In this document: piece after piece, positions 35,870 to 46,961 of the stretch
Numbering within the stretch: the first letter of the stretch is position 1
Layout of the letters: each line of letters opens with the position of its first letter
Assembly: GCA_003116995.1 (NCBI GenBank)
Contig: BDSL01000023.1
Location: forward strand, 744,001-808,000
Origin: Yamagishiella unicocca
Taxonomy: Eukaryota > Chlorophyta > Chlorophyceae > Chlamydomonadales > Volvocaceae
Direction of reading: 5' to 3'
Length of the DNA: 64,000 bases
The notes under the pieces: generated by a model
Seen by the model: only the letters and a program-made list of their open reading frames with translations
What the model was told of the DNA's origin: nothing
Database searches by the model: none
Translations under genes and position numbers: made by a program

Positions 35870-38800
35870 ATGACTGGCAGGTCATGCCTGGCGTCTATAG
35901 CATTTCCTTTGCTGCTTTGTGTGGCGATGGTCCTTCCAAAGGCGCTGAGCGCACCAAATTCGTACATTGAAGGTAAGCGCAAGGATTAACTTGAACCGCC
36001 CGAAAAGGGCTTGCGCATTTTGAAGCGTCTTAGATCGATTAGTGCCGATGTAGAGTGCGGGTGCATCTGGTTTTTGCGATTTCTTGCTTTCGGGTTCGTT
36101 AGTTTGTCGCAACTAACTGACCAATCATTAACTCTGGCTGTAAATGTCCTGCTTGCAGGCGAGCTAGACGTGCTCATTCCTGAAGGCTTTCCTCCCGTCT
36201 TCGTTCTGCGAGACGGCAACGGTACTGTGACAGCGGTCGACCTCAATGAGACGCTCGCCGTGCCTTACGCCGGCTCCGTTGTTCGCGTCCGTCGCTCCAA
36301 CGACACCGCCGCCAATCCGCCCCGCCGCTCTACACGCGAACTCACTGCAACCGATGAACCGGAGGGCCCCTTGCCTGGGTCGTCGACCGTCAAGGTGGAC
36401 GGATTCGAGGTGTTGCGCCCGGCGGACAGCGGCAGCGGCGAGAAGGACTCCGGCTTCGGCCCCAGGAACATCACTTCCATAGTATTCCTGCTCAGCTTTT
36501 GCGGCTACAACCGCGCGATGGACGCGGGGCCCTTCCGGGCGATGTGGGTCAACTCGGCCAACACTGCCAAAACTGATTACACGATGCAAAATTACTGGGC
36601 GACTTGCTCCAATGGCCAAGCAAGGATGACCGCCGACACTCAGCTCGTGGTGGAGGTGCCGGTAAGTGCAGCAATAGTAATGGTTACAGTGCAGTGTACG
36701 TTGACGGGTGGATTAATATGATGGAGTTATCGCCGCTGGGCCGATAGCGGCTTGCTGATGTCCATACCCAAGTGATGGCGTCTAGACGTGTTGCTAGTCG
36801 GTCCTTAACCCCTGCACGCCGCCCCGTCCCCGCCTACCGTCCTCCGTTTGCAGCTGCCGTGCACTGGCAGTTACTTGAACAACAGGCCATTCAACTTCTC
36901 ATCACAGTGCCGCGACAATGTAAGTCAGGGGTCAGCGGCAGCCTGATACGGCCTGATGGATGCCTGCACCTCGCCGAACCCTGATTTCCATGGTCTCCTT
37001 CTCCAAAAACACATCATCCCATAAAATTCATATCAGTAAATAATGTTGTATTCGCCGGCATACCCATGTACCGGAAGAACCGCGCTCTATAAATCCAATT
37101 CCAACCATTTCATTCGGCCTCGTGCGAGCAGGAGCTGTACGGGTGGATGAATCTCGCCGAGGATTACGCGCGCTTAAACCTAAAGCTCAACATATCGTCC
37201 ATCAAGCAGCGAATTGCCGTACTGCCGAAGGAAATGGGCAAGTTCTGCCCCTGGGCAGGTGAGCGCGTTGGAATCGGTGCATGCATCCTTGTCGCCGCTT
37301 CGTTAGCCGTACTACCCGTCGCAACCCCAGATTGTCATCAAAGTGTAGAAAGAGTGCTGCCAGCTAACTGCCAATGGAACGGCGACCTACGGCCATGGAT
37401 CGCGGTTGTTTGGTTGCCTTGCGGTTCGCATATTGACAAACAGCAGTCCTGATCAAGCCAGCAAACAAGTTGACGGCGCTGAGCATGAGCATGACTAAAA
37501 CCCGCTCACGTGCACTCCCCAACAAATATGTTTGCGTCCAGGCCTGGCATCTGTGGGCTGCCTCGGAAGCCGTTGCTACACGTGGATCAACGGCAACGGA
37601 GTAACCAACCTGAACCTGTTCTTGCACGAGATGGGCCACAACTTGGGCCTTATGCATTCCGGACGCGCCAACAACCCATACGAGTACGCTGACATCACGT
37701 GCGCCATGGGCAGCGGACGGACTTGCTACAACACACCTAATCTGTGGCATCTGGGTTGGGCCGCTCCGGTCGAGGACGGCAACCTCAACTCCACCAACCT
37801 TCCCGTGGGCCGCTGGATCTCTCGCAAGCTGTTCGGCCACATCCGGGCCACTCAGGCCCACGTCCGCATTCTCCCCGACTGGGCACCTGCCACCTCGCTG
37901 CCCTCCACCGTGGTGACTCCCGTGCCGGCCTTCTACGTCTCGCTGCGCTTCCACGACCCGCCCTTCGACAACTTCAACCCCTACTGGATCCCCAGCCCGG
38001 GCCGCGTGACGGTGTACTCCTCGCAGCAAACGCAGGTGAGGCTGTCAGCAGCAGCCGGGCGCGGCGTGGTCGCCTGCGTGGCTTTGGTCCTCACGTAAAG
38101 TAATTTGGAGGCACGCACGCACGACGGCGTGTAGCAGTAGTAGTAATACTAATAGTAGCAGTAACTGTTAAAGTGGGTTCCAGACCAAATGGTAGAATCA
38201 TCGGGCGCATCGACTGAACCCATCTCCACCCTCCTGCATGCCCACAGGCACCCACCTCCTACCTAGGATCACGTTTGGAGGTCATGCTGGACGCTGCGGG
38301 CGTCTTCCGCGCCCCGCTGCCGTACGGTTTGGTGGTCCACGCGGACTCCATCACCGGCGGCTCCTCTGGCGCGGTCGTCAGCATCTGCCGCGCCAGCCGG
38401 GAGTCTGAGAGCCCGGCCGACGACTCGTGCACCGACGGACTGGACAACGACTGCGATGGCCTCTCGGTAAGCCCGCCAGCCCGGCCGGCAATGCCGGAAT
38501 TGCCCACTGGCTGCTGCGAGGGTCTGCTTCCATACTGGCACCGTTGTAACTGGCACCTGGCTATCGTAGCGGACCGTAGCCTACGATTTGTTGTAACGGT
38601 TACAGTGGGTTACGATTGTCGAAGTAGTAACTGTTACAGTGGGTTCCAGACCAGAAGGTAGAACCATCGGGCACATCGCCTGACACTGAAGGAGTAGCTA
38701 AGCCTCGGCCTCAGCCAGGGCGCCAGAGCGCTGGCAACATCCTGCTTGATGACCTCTCGATACCCCTACATTAACCGTCACCCCGCACGACCGCTTACCC

Positions 38801-39206
38801 ACAACAGGACGACCTGGATCCGGACTGCCGCGTTAGCGCAGCCCCGCCAGGCACCAAGACCTCTTCGCCCCAGCCTAGCAGCTCGCCACCTCCCGTCACC
38901 CAGTCACCTCCACCCAGCCCCAAGCCGCCCAGCCCCAAGCCGCCCAGCCCCAAGCCACCCAGCCCCAAGCCGCCCAGCCCCAAGCCGCCCAGCCCCAAGC
39001 CGCCCAGCCCCAAGCCGCCCAGCCCCAAGCCGGCGAGCTCCAAGCCGCCAAGCCCCAAGCCGCCCCCGCGGCCTCGGAAGTCGCCCCCGCCCCGCCCGCC
39101 CCCTCCCAGCCCCAGGCCGTCGCCGCCCCCAAGGTCGCCCCCCCCGCAGCCCAGGTCTCCTAGGTCGCCCAGGTCCCCTAGGCTACGTTCACCTCCACCT
39201 CTCTAG
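35870..39206 (+). CDS. Gametolysin-like metalloprotease A (peptidase M11)
   Basis: Secreted zinc protease of the family that digests the volvocine cell wall at mating or hatching. Seven exons in phase: 35870-35972, 36159-36661, 36854-36919, 37132-37258, 37542-38035, 38248-38466 and 38808-39206, giving 636 aa, almost the length of Chlamydomonas gametolysin. Residues 1-28 are a signal peptide (SIAFPLLLCVAMVLPKALS). A propeptide-like region follows. The catalytic zinc motif HEMGHNLGLMH starts at residue 295. A Cys/Asp-rich end of the globular part (SCTDGLDNDCDGL) precedes a hydroxyproline-type tail of SPKPP repeats coded by a 15-bp tandem repeat (about 38921-39040), which probably anchors or retains the protein in the extracellular matrix. 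Several N-glycosylation sequons are present. It is closely related to the gene at 46962. Confidence 0.93.
38921..39040 (+). repeat. 15-bp coding repeat (PPSPK)
   Basis: AAGCCGCCCAGCCCC repeated about eight times inside the last exon of gametolysin A, encoding PPSPK units. The second gametolysin lacks this array. Confidence 0.85.
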
Positions 39207-42200
39207 GCGCAGCAGCGGCGCTAGCCATGGCCTTGACCGCCCATCCATACGTTTCAGGGTTTAGCCGACTCTGAGACGCGTGAGGGCTTCCACGCCAGCA
39301 ATGCCGAGCTCGAAGTAGTGATTGATGATTTGATGACGCTATGTCATCGCTTGTGGCCAAGCAAAGAGTGCGGGACTCATCAGAGGGGACGGCAACATAT
39401 CCGGCAAGCCGGTAGGCCCATTTCTATGCGACGGTCGGACCGCTGCACGGACGGCGAGGACCGGAGGCCCTCATGCCGCCTCAGATCGATGTGATGCAGC
39501 GATCGTTACTTGCTTGCGGTTGCACTGTCAATGTATTGCTTTGTAGTATAGCTCCCGGTATGAAGTTGAATTATTGTCCCTGCATTTAGGTACGTGTGGG
39601 CCGGGTAGCGAGGCATTTGCCTAGCATGTCGAGCATGGGTATTGAATCATCTTTCGCATCGTGTCGTCCGGTGTGTCGTGTCGTACGGTGTGTGGTGTCG
39701 TACGTTGTGTCGAGTCGTGCGGACACTACGCGTAGGGGATATGTGCCGGCAGGTGGGTGTGCACAGATGCAAATGAGCGTGCATTGTCACTGATGAGGAT
39801 GCAGTTTGGTAAAGGTTTTGACTGGTTTTCGCGATACAAGGTTCATTTCTTGGGGTCTCAGTTGTGGTCCTGTCGCGCGTCCCATTTTCCCGTTTTGCAT
39901 ATGTTCGCGGCCGACGATCTATCAGCAGCACCATGTTGTGGCCATGTATCTTAGGCTTGGCGGCAGCATACTGTCTCGATCATCAATCCTTCCATAGCCC
40001 TTTTCATGCTTGCTCGCCCAAGCACTTGCTAGGGTGGATTTGTTGGTTTGGCTGCGCAGGAGATTTTTATATGTAGGGACTTGCGTTTGGCAAGATGAGG
40101 ATTCAGTTAGATAGCTGCGAGGGACAGTCCATCCGGACCCGGCCTGCAACACGGCAGTTGCGCTGTGAAGGGTTGGAAGGGGTTATGCGGTTTTTATCGC
40201 ATGAGCCCCTCCTTCTACTTAGATTTTAGGCTCGCTCGCTCGCTCGTGGCCGCATGAGTCGATGCCTGCGTCGGCCTGCGGTCCGCTTGAGTGCTATACG
40301 GAAGCGCTGTACGGACGCGTGGCAGTGTAGCACCAGTGTGCGGTGATGTGCCCGATGGTTCTACCTTTTGGTCTGGGACCCACTGTAACAGTTACTACGA
40401 CCACAATGATTCGGTTCCACTTCGCTCGCTTATGTCGCTTACTCTTGGCTGCACCCAGGCACAGAAAGGGAGCCGGAAGCTGCGAACTTGCTTCACACCG
40501 CCAGCTATAACAAGCACGGGGCATACAGTACAAGACTTCATAGGTTGGGAATTGCTTCATACGTTAGGGCGTGTTCACATGTAGGTGTTTGGGGTTATTA
40601 GTCATAAGTGTTACAGTGGGGTTATTGCTTGGGTCAGCGATGCAAGCGATGCTAACATGTTACATCCGTTCTTTTCATACGGCACGCGCCCATTCAAGGC
40701 AGGGGGGCAGTGGACACAAGAGGAAAAATACAATCAATAGGGATCAACCTCGTCACCTACTCTTCTTTTACGCCGATATCATGGAAGGGTAGTTTGACGC
40801 TTGTCCCAGACTCGACTAAAGTGCCGGGCTACCGGCCTACCGCCAACGGTGGAGCCTCTAACTTTCGACCGCATACATCCGTTCCTAAGCATAGTGAATG
40901 CTTAAAATCCGGACGAATGTCGGCATAGTTGCTGCATTCCATAAAACGTGCAACTCGTCTTCGACAGCATTGCGTCCAGCACAGCACCTACTGTGTCGTT
41001 CAGACCTGGCTCAAGCCGTGGGTCGGTTGACCTCAAGGTCCCAGCATCAAAGCCTAAACCTCATAAGGGTTTGGTGCTTTCCACGAGGCATGACCTCATT
41101 GGCATGTTGAAGCCAAATAACCGGCTCCCCAACCTCATGTGCTAATCACTTCCAGCCAATGGCGGTAACGGCAGGCCTAAACCCCACTCGTTTCACTTGT
41201 AACACCTCGGGCCACCCGTAACAAGGGGGCTAAGCCACCGGGCATCCAGTCCATCGGCAAAGTTACAAAGCAGCCGTCCGGTCGGAAGCTTGAGTGTGGA
41301 ATACAACTGAACAACAATGTCAGCGTCTTGGCTACTAGGGCCTTCAAGGCCCAAAGGGGTTAGAAATCGTATCACACGAGCCGCCCAACATTCGGATACC
41401 CCCCTGATAGCAAGCTTCACATTGGCACAGAAAGCCTGATAGCTAAGTGTGGTGCCATTACGAACCGTACGGTTCCATAAACGTAGAACTAGTTCAAACC
41501 AGTGGTACTGGAGGGGTCGCTGGGATGGTTCACGATAGAGGGAAATCATAGTGAGGTTCCGTGCACCACAATAGTGCACGGAAAGACCGCTGCAGCTCCA
41601 CGGTAGGGTCACGCATAGCGGGCTCAAAACCGGCGTCGATCTTATCAGGTGCCCATACCTGGGCTCCGTAAGGCAACTCCGGTAATACCAACGGGTTGAA
41701 CAATGAAATTCGGAGCTTAGGAGCGTGAATCCTCTTATCCTTAGTAATGGCGTTTAGGGCGTATATTGCTGTACGACCAGCGGTCAGTACCTCAGTGGTG
41801 CAGGCCAAGAAGCGTCTGCCAGTACCGCATCGTAGGCCAAGGAATCGCTTGGTTTCCTTTGCAGAAAGGATCCGTAGCCGCAAGCCGTCAAATGACTGTC
41901 GTATAAACACTTACTTCGCCGCGTTACTCGCTTTCCTCCTGCCGTGAATAAATAGGAATATATTTTCTCGTAAATAAACTTTTTATACAACGATTTTAGG
42001 TCATTTTCTGACGGTCCACGGCCATTTGGACCGTAACAGACTGACGAATTCGTAATCGCCATCATCCCCATGATTGTAAGACTCCAGAATCTCATTACTG
42101 CGACTGACTGAGTGCTTATAGTCGCCTGCCAAACTTGATTATCGGTTTTTCAACAACACCCAACAACGGCCTGCAGCGGCGGAACCCACGTCACGGGTTC

Positions 42201-42243
42201 TTCTCCGACTTATTACAGCTGTTTACAATATTATCAGGAAGCT
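39207..42243. other. Intergenic region with LINE remnant and dispersed repeat
   Basis: No intact gene. It contains a LINE fragment (41190-41910, minus) and one inverted copy of the regional 60-bp repeat (40344-40399). At 39657-39725 variants of TCGTGTCGTACGGTGTG are repeated. Confidence 0.5.
41190..41910 (-). mobile_element. Decayed LINE (non-LTR retrotransposon) fragment
   Basis: A minus-strand frame from 41910 shows KETKRFLGLRC and FNPLVLPELPYGAQVWAPDK, typical of the region just after the reverse transcriptase core in LINE ORF2. A second frame (41627-41193) continues with EPSQRPLQYHWFELVLRLWN, as if a frameshift separates the two. The catalytic YADD core lies outside and was not found, so this is a 5'-truncated, broken copy, the usual fate of LINE insertions. 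Confidence 0.6.
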
Positions 42244-45200
42244 ATGTGTGATCTACTTAGATCATTCTGGCTGATTGTACTTTTCAGTTTCTTGGTTCGG
42301 CTTCCTGCAGCATTTCAGCACCACGTTCATCCTCCGTGCGAATTTTTGGACTCAGCACATCGTGTATATGACAACCTGCAGGATATATCTGCAATGCTTC
42401 ATGGCCCGACTATTCCATCAAGCACGTGCGTTTTCAATCCGACAGTGGTCCATTTGGGCTATGATATATACTTATGGTCGGCACGTGCGTACAAACCTAA
42501 TCAGACGAAGTATGACTGCGTCGAAGACTTCAAGCAACACCGCGATCTGTTGGTTTTCGATAACTGGTATGGGAGGGATACCGTCGTCTTAGCAGTCACA
42601 AGAACGGCGATGAGTGAAGGTGGCAGCCTCACACACCAGCTGCTTGGCCACGCTGAAGTAAGGCATGGATACGGGTGGGATGAGCTATTAACTGCAATCC
42701 CTTCCGATCGCCTCCGCGAGCCTCCATTGTTCGTCCACTCTTCGTTTCTCGTGCTCACCATATTTTTCGCTGCCTGCTGTACCGTACGCGTACCTTTCGT
42801 TGCTTCTTGTACCCACATGATGTCAACTGTGGCCCAATCGATGCAGATTGATGCACACGTTAAGGATGGCCGCCTGTCCTTGGATTCGGAGGGTGTCCCA
42901 TGGTTGACCGCGGCCTGCCGCAAAGGAGCCACAATGACAATCTCACGCGTCAACGTTAGCTGCAAGTTTGGGGGTGCTGGCGGAGTCACTGCCTGCGACG
43001 TTGGCCTAAATGACTACCGCGAATTGTCTTACACCAAAAAAATAAAGGTAGGACCGTCATCAACTTGGCCAGAAACCCCCAGACTCTGCCAATCCAAATT
43101 GCAATATTACCATGTTACTGTGATGTGTAATGTGCGTATGTCGGGCACACATCAGCTGCAGCAGGTTGGAAGCACACGTCTGACATGATGTCACTGCTGC
43201 CCTGCTGCCAAGCAAAGCCGATATTGCGCACGGCATGATGTAGTAATACTACTCGTTACAGTGGATGCCAGACCAAAAGTGATATAGTGTAATCTGTTGG
43301 AGTGCTAATGTGCGCGCTGGTGGAGTGCTAATCTGCGCGCTGGAAGCACTAAACATTCACTAAGTCCGAACCATACGTAGACAAGCAAGTTCATGCGCGA
43401 GCAATAATAAGATAAGCCGTTGGCGCGAGAGGATTTAAAGCACACACATACACGGGCCGCTAACGGAAGTATATTTACCCTTGGTTAAGCGGCCTTTAGG
43501 CCGATTACCAATCGAAAGGCAGTCATAGTCGTAGTCGTAGCGGATTTTAGGCCTCGGCCTCTTGACCTTGGCGTCGATGCCGGCAACCGATTTTCCCCAC
43601 ATTCATTCCGGAACGCAGCGCATATTCAGGATCTCAACGCACGTGTCATCTTGTCGAAATCACAAATGTTGTGTCTCCAAGTATCCGGGAAGGGAAAGGC
43701 ACCGAACGCGTGCAAACCCGCAACTGGGACTGGTGCTGCTGCCAACGAATCGCACAACCACGTAGCCTCCTCCGTACGTTACCAGGCTAGACAGGAAGCG
43801 TGCCGAAATTGGCTTGCTGCTGCAATGTCGAGCTGTAGCTGCGCAATTAGTTTTCGAAAATGCCACTCGAGCTGGCTTCGCGAAATGCGCCATTATCCTA
43901 AATACCGTCGGCGAGGCCGTATTGGGCACTTTAGTACTTGGGCTGTGTTCCTGTGGGCGCCAGACTCGAAGGCAGAACGATCGGCACTTGTCAGAGTAGT
44001 ACACGTTACAGTGGGTTCCAGACCAGCCAAGTGGTAGAACCACCCGGCACATCGCCTGAACCGAAGGAGACAGTCTCTTCTGTCTCCTTCAGTTCAGGAT
44101 ATGTACCGCACCGTTACAAACCACCACGACACCAGCCAGCACGTAACAAACCACCGCACCGTAACAAACCACCGCACCGTACCCAAACCACCGCACCGTA
44201 CCCAAACCACCGCACCGTAACAAACCACCGCACCGTAACAAACCACCACGACACCAGCCAACAGCCCAGAGGCAAAAGCATCCGTAGTCTGGGTATTACT
44301 AACCCCGCAGAAGTCCCTTCCAATGCGCAATTAGTCCCTTCGAACGTGCAAACTCGACTAAATCCCTCGCCCTTGCCTTTATTTCTGGGCGCAGATTGAG
44401 AAAAACTGGGTAGGTCAACGTGCCAATGGCGAATCGTCCTTCGGACTGAGGTCCAGCAACTGACCTACCCCACGTCCGCCCCGATTGGCCGTACTACTTA
44501 ACCAATAAGTTTCTTTCGCCCATGCCAGGTGCCGCACAACGGTACGACACGTATGTCGTATCCGGTATATCCCTCTTTTGGACCCCATAGCGTGTTTGAA
44601 TTCGGGTCTTATGACAGCCCGCTCACCAAAGACGAACTCGACAGCGTCGCGCCCCAAGAGGATTTCTTTGCGAAGGCCTACAAGATGTACAACGATTCCA
44701 TGTCATTCTCAGGGGGCACACCAGCAGTCCTGGACGACGACGGTCTGTCGTACGTGGCCATCGGTCATGTTCGAGGCCACGTGCGGTGCTTTCATGGAGG
44801 TCCCAATGGCACAATCAAGACAACCTGCGCTGAATGGGCCGCCGACACTAATAAGGATCGCTTCAAGGGCACCCGCGTATTCTACAACCAGTCACACGAC
44901 GGAAAGCTGTCTGGGCATTATGGCAAGGAGTATGCGATGTTCTTCTACAGGTTAGCTTTTGTTACCTGCGTGTCTGCTTTGCGGCTACGGGAGGGTTTAC
45001 ACGCGGCACTGCGAATCCGACTCCGCAGGGTCGATTCACTCCCTTCGTGGTAACTGTTACAGCTGGTTCCATACCAAAAGGCCCGTGTGCTACCCTTATC
45101 CAAGGGTCGTATCCCCCATGTACTTTAATTGCTTTGATACAACGGTAGTCAGGCATCGCTTACCCCCCCTTTTATATCTTCTGGGACGACCACCGTCATC

Positions 45201-45614
45201 ACCCTTGGTTTGTCGGCCGTGGATTCGCGGATGTTACATACCCCCTTTTGATTACTTCCAGTTTCTGTCCCTTGCAGGTTCAGCGCGACCCCGCCATACC
45301 AGTATACTCACATGAGCCATGCGTTCATAATGTGTACGTACCACCATGTGGGCGTCATCTTTCCCACTGGTTTTACCCGCGTTGGTCCGTCCGGAGACTT
45401 CCTGGTAGCATACGGCGACGGCGATCGTTACTCGCGCATCATGACAATGCCATCTGCGAACGTAAACAAACTCCTTGTTCCCATGGAGAAGATGCGCGAA
45501 GCTGTTGCTTCATACACTGTCTGCACGCTGCCATGCGCAGAGCCCACAGAGCACGTCCCGTACATGGCTGACCTGGGCGAAGATTATGTACGGAGGCATC
45601 ACCGTAAGCTGTAG
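42244..45614 (+). CDS. Secreted or membrane-anchored glycan-enzyme-like protein
   Basis: Four exons in phase (42244-42657, 42847-43047, 44529-44950, 45278-45614) encode 457 aa. The N-terminus MCDLLRSFWLIVLFSFLV is a signal peptide or signal anchor, so the protein enters the secretory pathway. CVFNPTVVHLGYDIYLWSARAY, SGGTPAVLDDDGLSYVAIGH, SHAFIMC and FLVAYGDGDRYSRIMTM resemble blades of the five-bladed beta-propeller found in GH43/GH130-type and related glycosyltransferase proteins, where each blade carries an NP or GTP strand and a YG.GD turn. This is a fold-level impression, not a firm family call. It sits between two gametolysin genes, which suggests extracellular-matrix glycan modification. 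Intron 3 (43048-44528) holds repeats. Confidence 0.6.
44110..44265. repeat. 18-bp minisatellite in intron 42244-gene
   Basis: AACAAACCACCGCACCGT units, about seven copies with a CCC variant, in the third intron-equivalent (between exons ending 43047 and starting 44529). Confidence 0.8.
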
Positions 45615-46961
45615 CCAGCATAGCCCCGAGGCCTAAAGGCAGATGTGCGGGTAGCAGTCAGCTGCCCTTGCCTCTGCTGGCGAAGGGTCACGTGAGTCCC
45701 CTTGGCCTGCCCGAGGGCTTCGGGGTCGCAAATGGCTCAGGCAGCTGCCCGTCAGACACCTCACGTAGCAAGGGCTGAAAAGCCCATGTCCTCCTCAGGT
45801 AGACGATGGGCCCAGCCAGGGTCCACCGAGGGCCGTTGACAAAGGAGGGCAGCGCCTAGGACGAAGGCCGTCCACAGCACATAGGGGTCGCAAGCGGGGG
45901 CCAGGATAGGTAGCGACGAGCGGAGGCAGGAATTGCGCTTTTTGGTTCGAAGTACATTTCTACTAACGATGGATGGTAGATGCGGACTGTGGGACTACGC
46001 GGTTATACATCGCGCATCGGTCTGGTTACATTGATGGCTGATTTGGCAAAGTATGCAAAGCCGGAAGATCTCAAGAGGCTGCGAGTAGCAGTAGTATTAC
46101 AGGTTGTCGTAGACTTTCGCATCTCAGCTTTGATGCGGCAAGAGCACTGACCGACGACCTCTCGATATCGGTAGTAGTATTCGTTACTGTGGGCTCCAGA
46201 CCTTAGAAGGTAGGACCATCGGGCGCATCGCCCGACACTGTTATGTGGTGTTCGTATGCCCAGCGCATTACAGATAATGATGTGGCTACCTTGATAACTG
46301 GCTAAAGGCGTTTCAAGGTACATGCGCGAAGCAGGGGGCAAGGTACTGGGGCAGCGGGGGGGGGGGTGGAAGTGAGGCGAGCAAGTCAAGGTGCGCGCGT
46401 AGAGGTTGACTATCGGGCTAAGGTTGGCCCCACTGGGTGCATTCGATGTTTGGCGATCAAGGCCATAATAACATACAATCGCGAATTTGATGACAGGTTT
46501 TGCGGGATGTATTTACTGGAGAGATGATGTTTGGGGGCCATATTGGTCGACACATTCAGCACATTGTGGCGACTAGGAGAAGCAGCGTAAAGCGCAGCAA
46601 ACACTCGCGCTTCTTGCATGTAATGGTTCGCAGGTGGGGCTCCGAGCTTTTGGCAGCGTCCCAGGTGCGATACCAGCGTTTCGTAATCATGTTCCACACC
46701 CTTCCAAGCGCCTTCATGGTTTTGCGATGTAGAGCAAGGAAGGCGGATGGTCGTGAGAAGACGGACCGGCGTACGTCGGTAGCACGTCGGTTCAGTTCCG
46801 TGGCTTGATCACCATGCTCGTGCACAAGCGCAATTATTAACATGAAACTATGATTATTTAGGAACAGTGTATGCGACATCAACCCCGCGCCGTTGAATTA
46901 AAGAAGGAGACGATTTGTGAAAAGGCCTTGGAACCAGCGGCTGTAAACGACTATCGTCGCA
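45615..46961. other. Intergenic region upstream of gametolysin B
   Basis: No gene is recognised. It carries a copy of the regional 60-bp repeat (46171-46244). Its last 200 bases contain GTAGCACGTCGGTTCAGTTCC, shared with the gametolysin A promoter, but no TATAAA. Confidence 0.45.

Noticed and set aside
38795..39132. Minus-strand ORFs with LGGLG or WGWAA repeats
   Set aside because: They are reverse readings of the PPSPK-coding repeat of gametolysin A.
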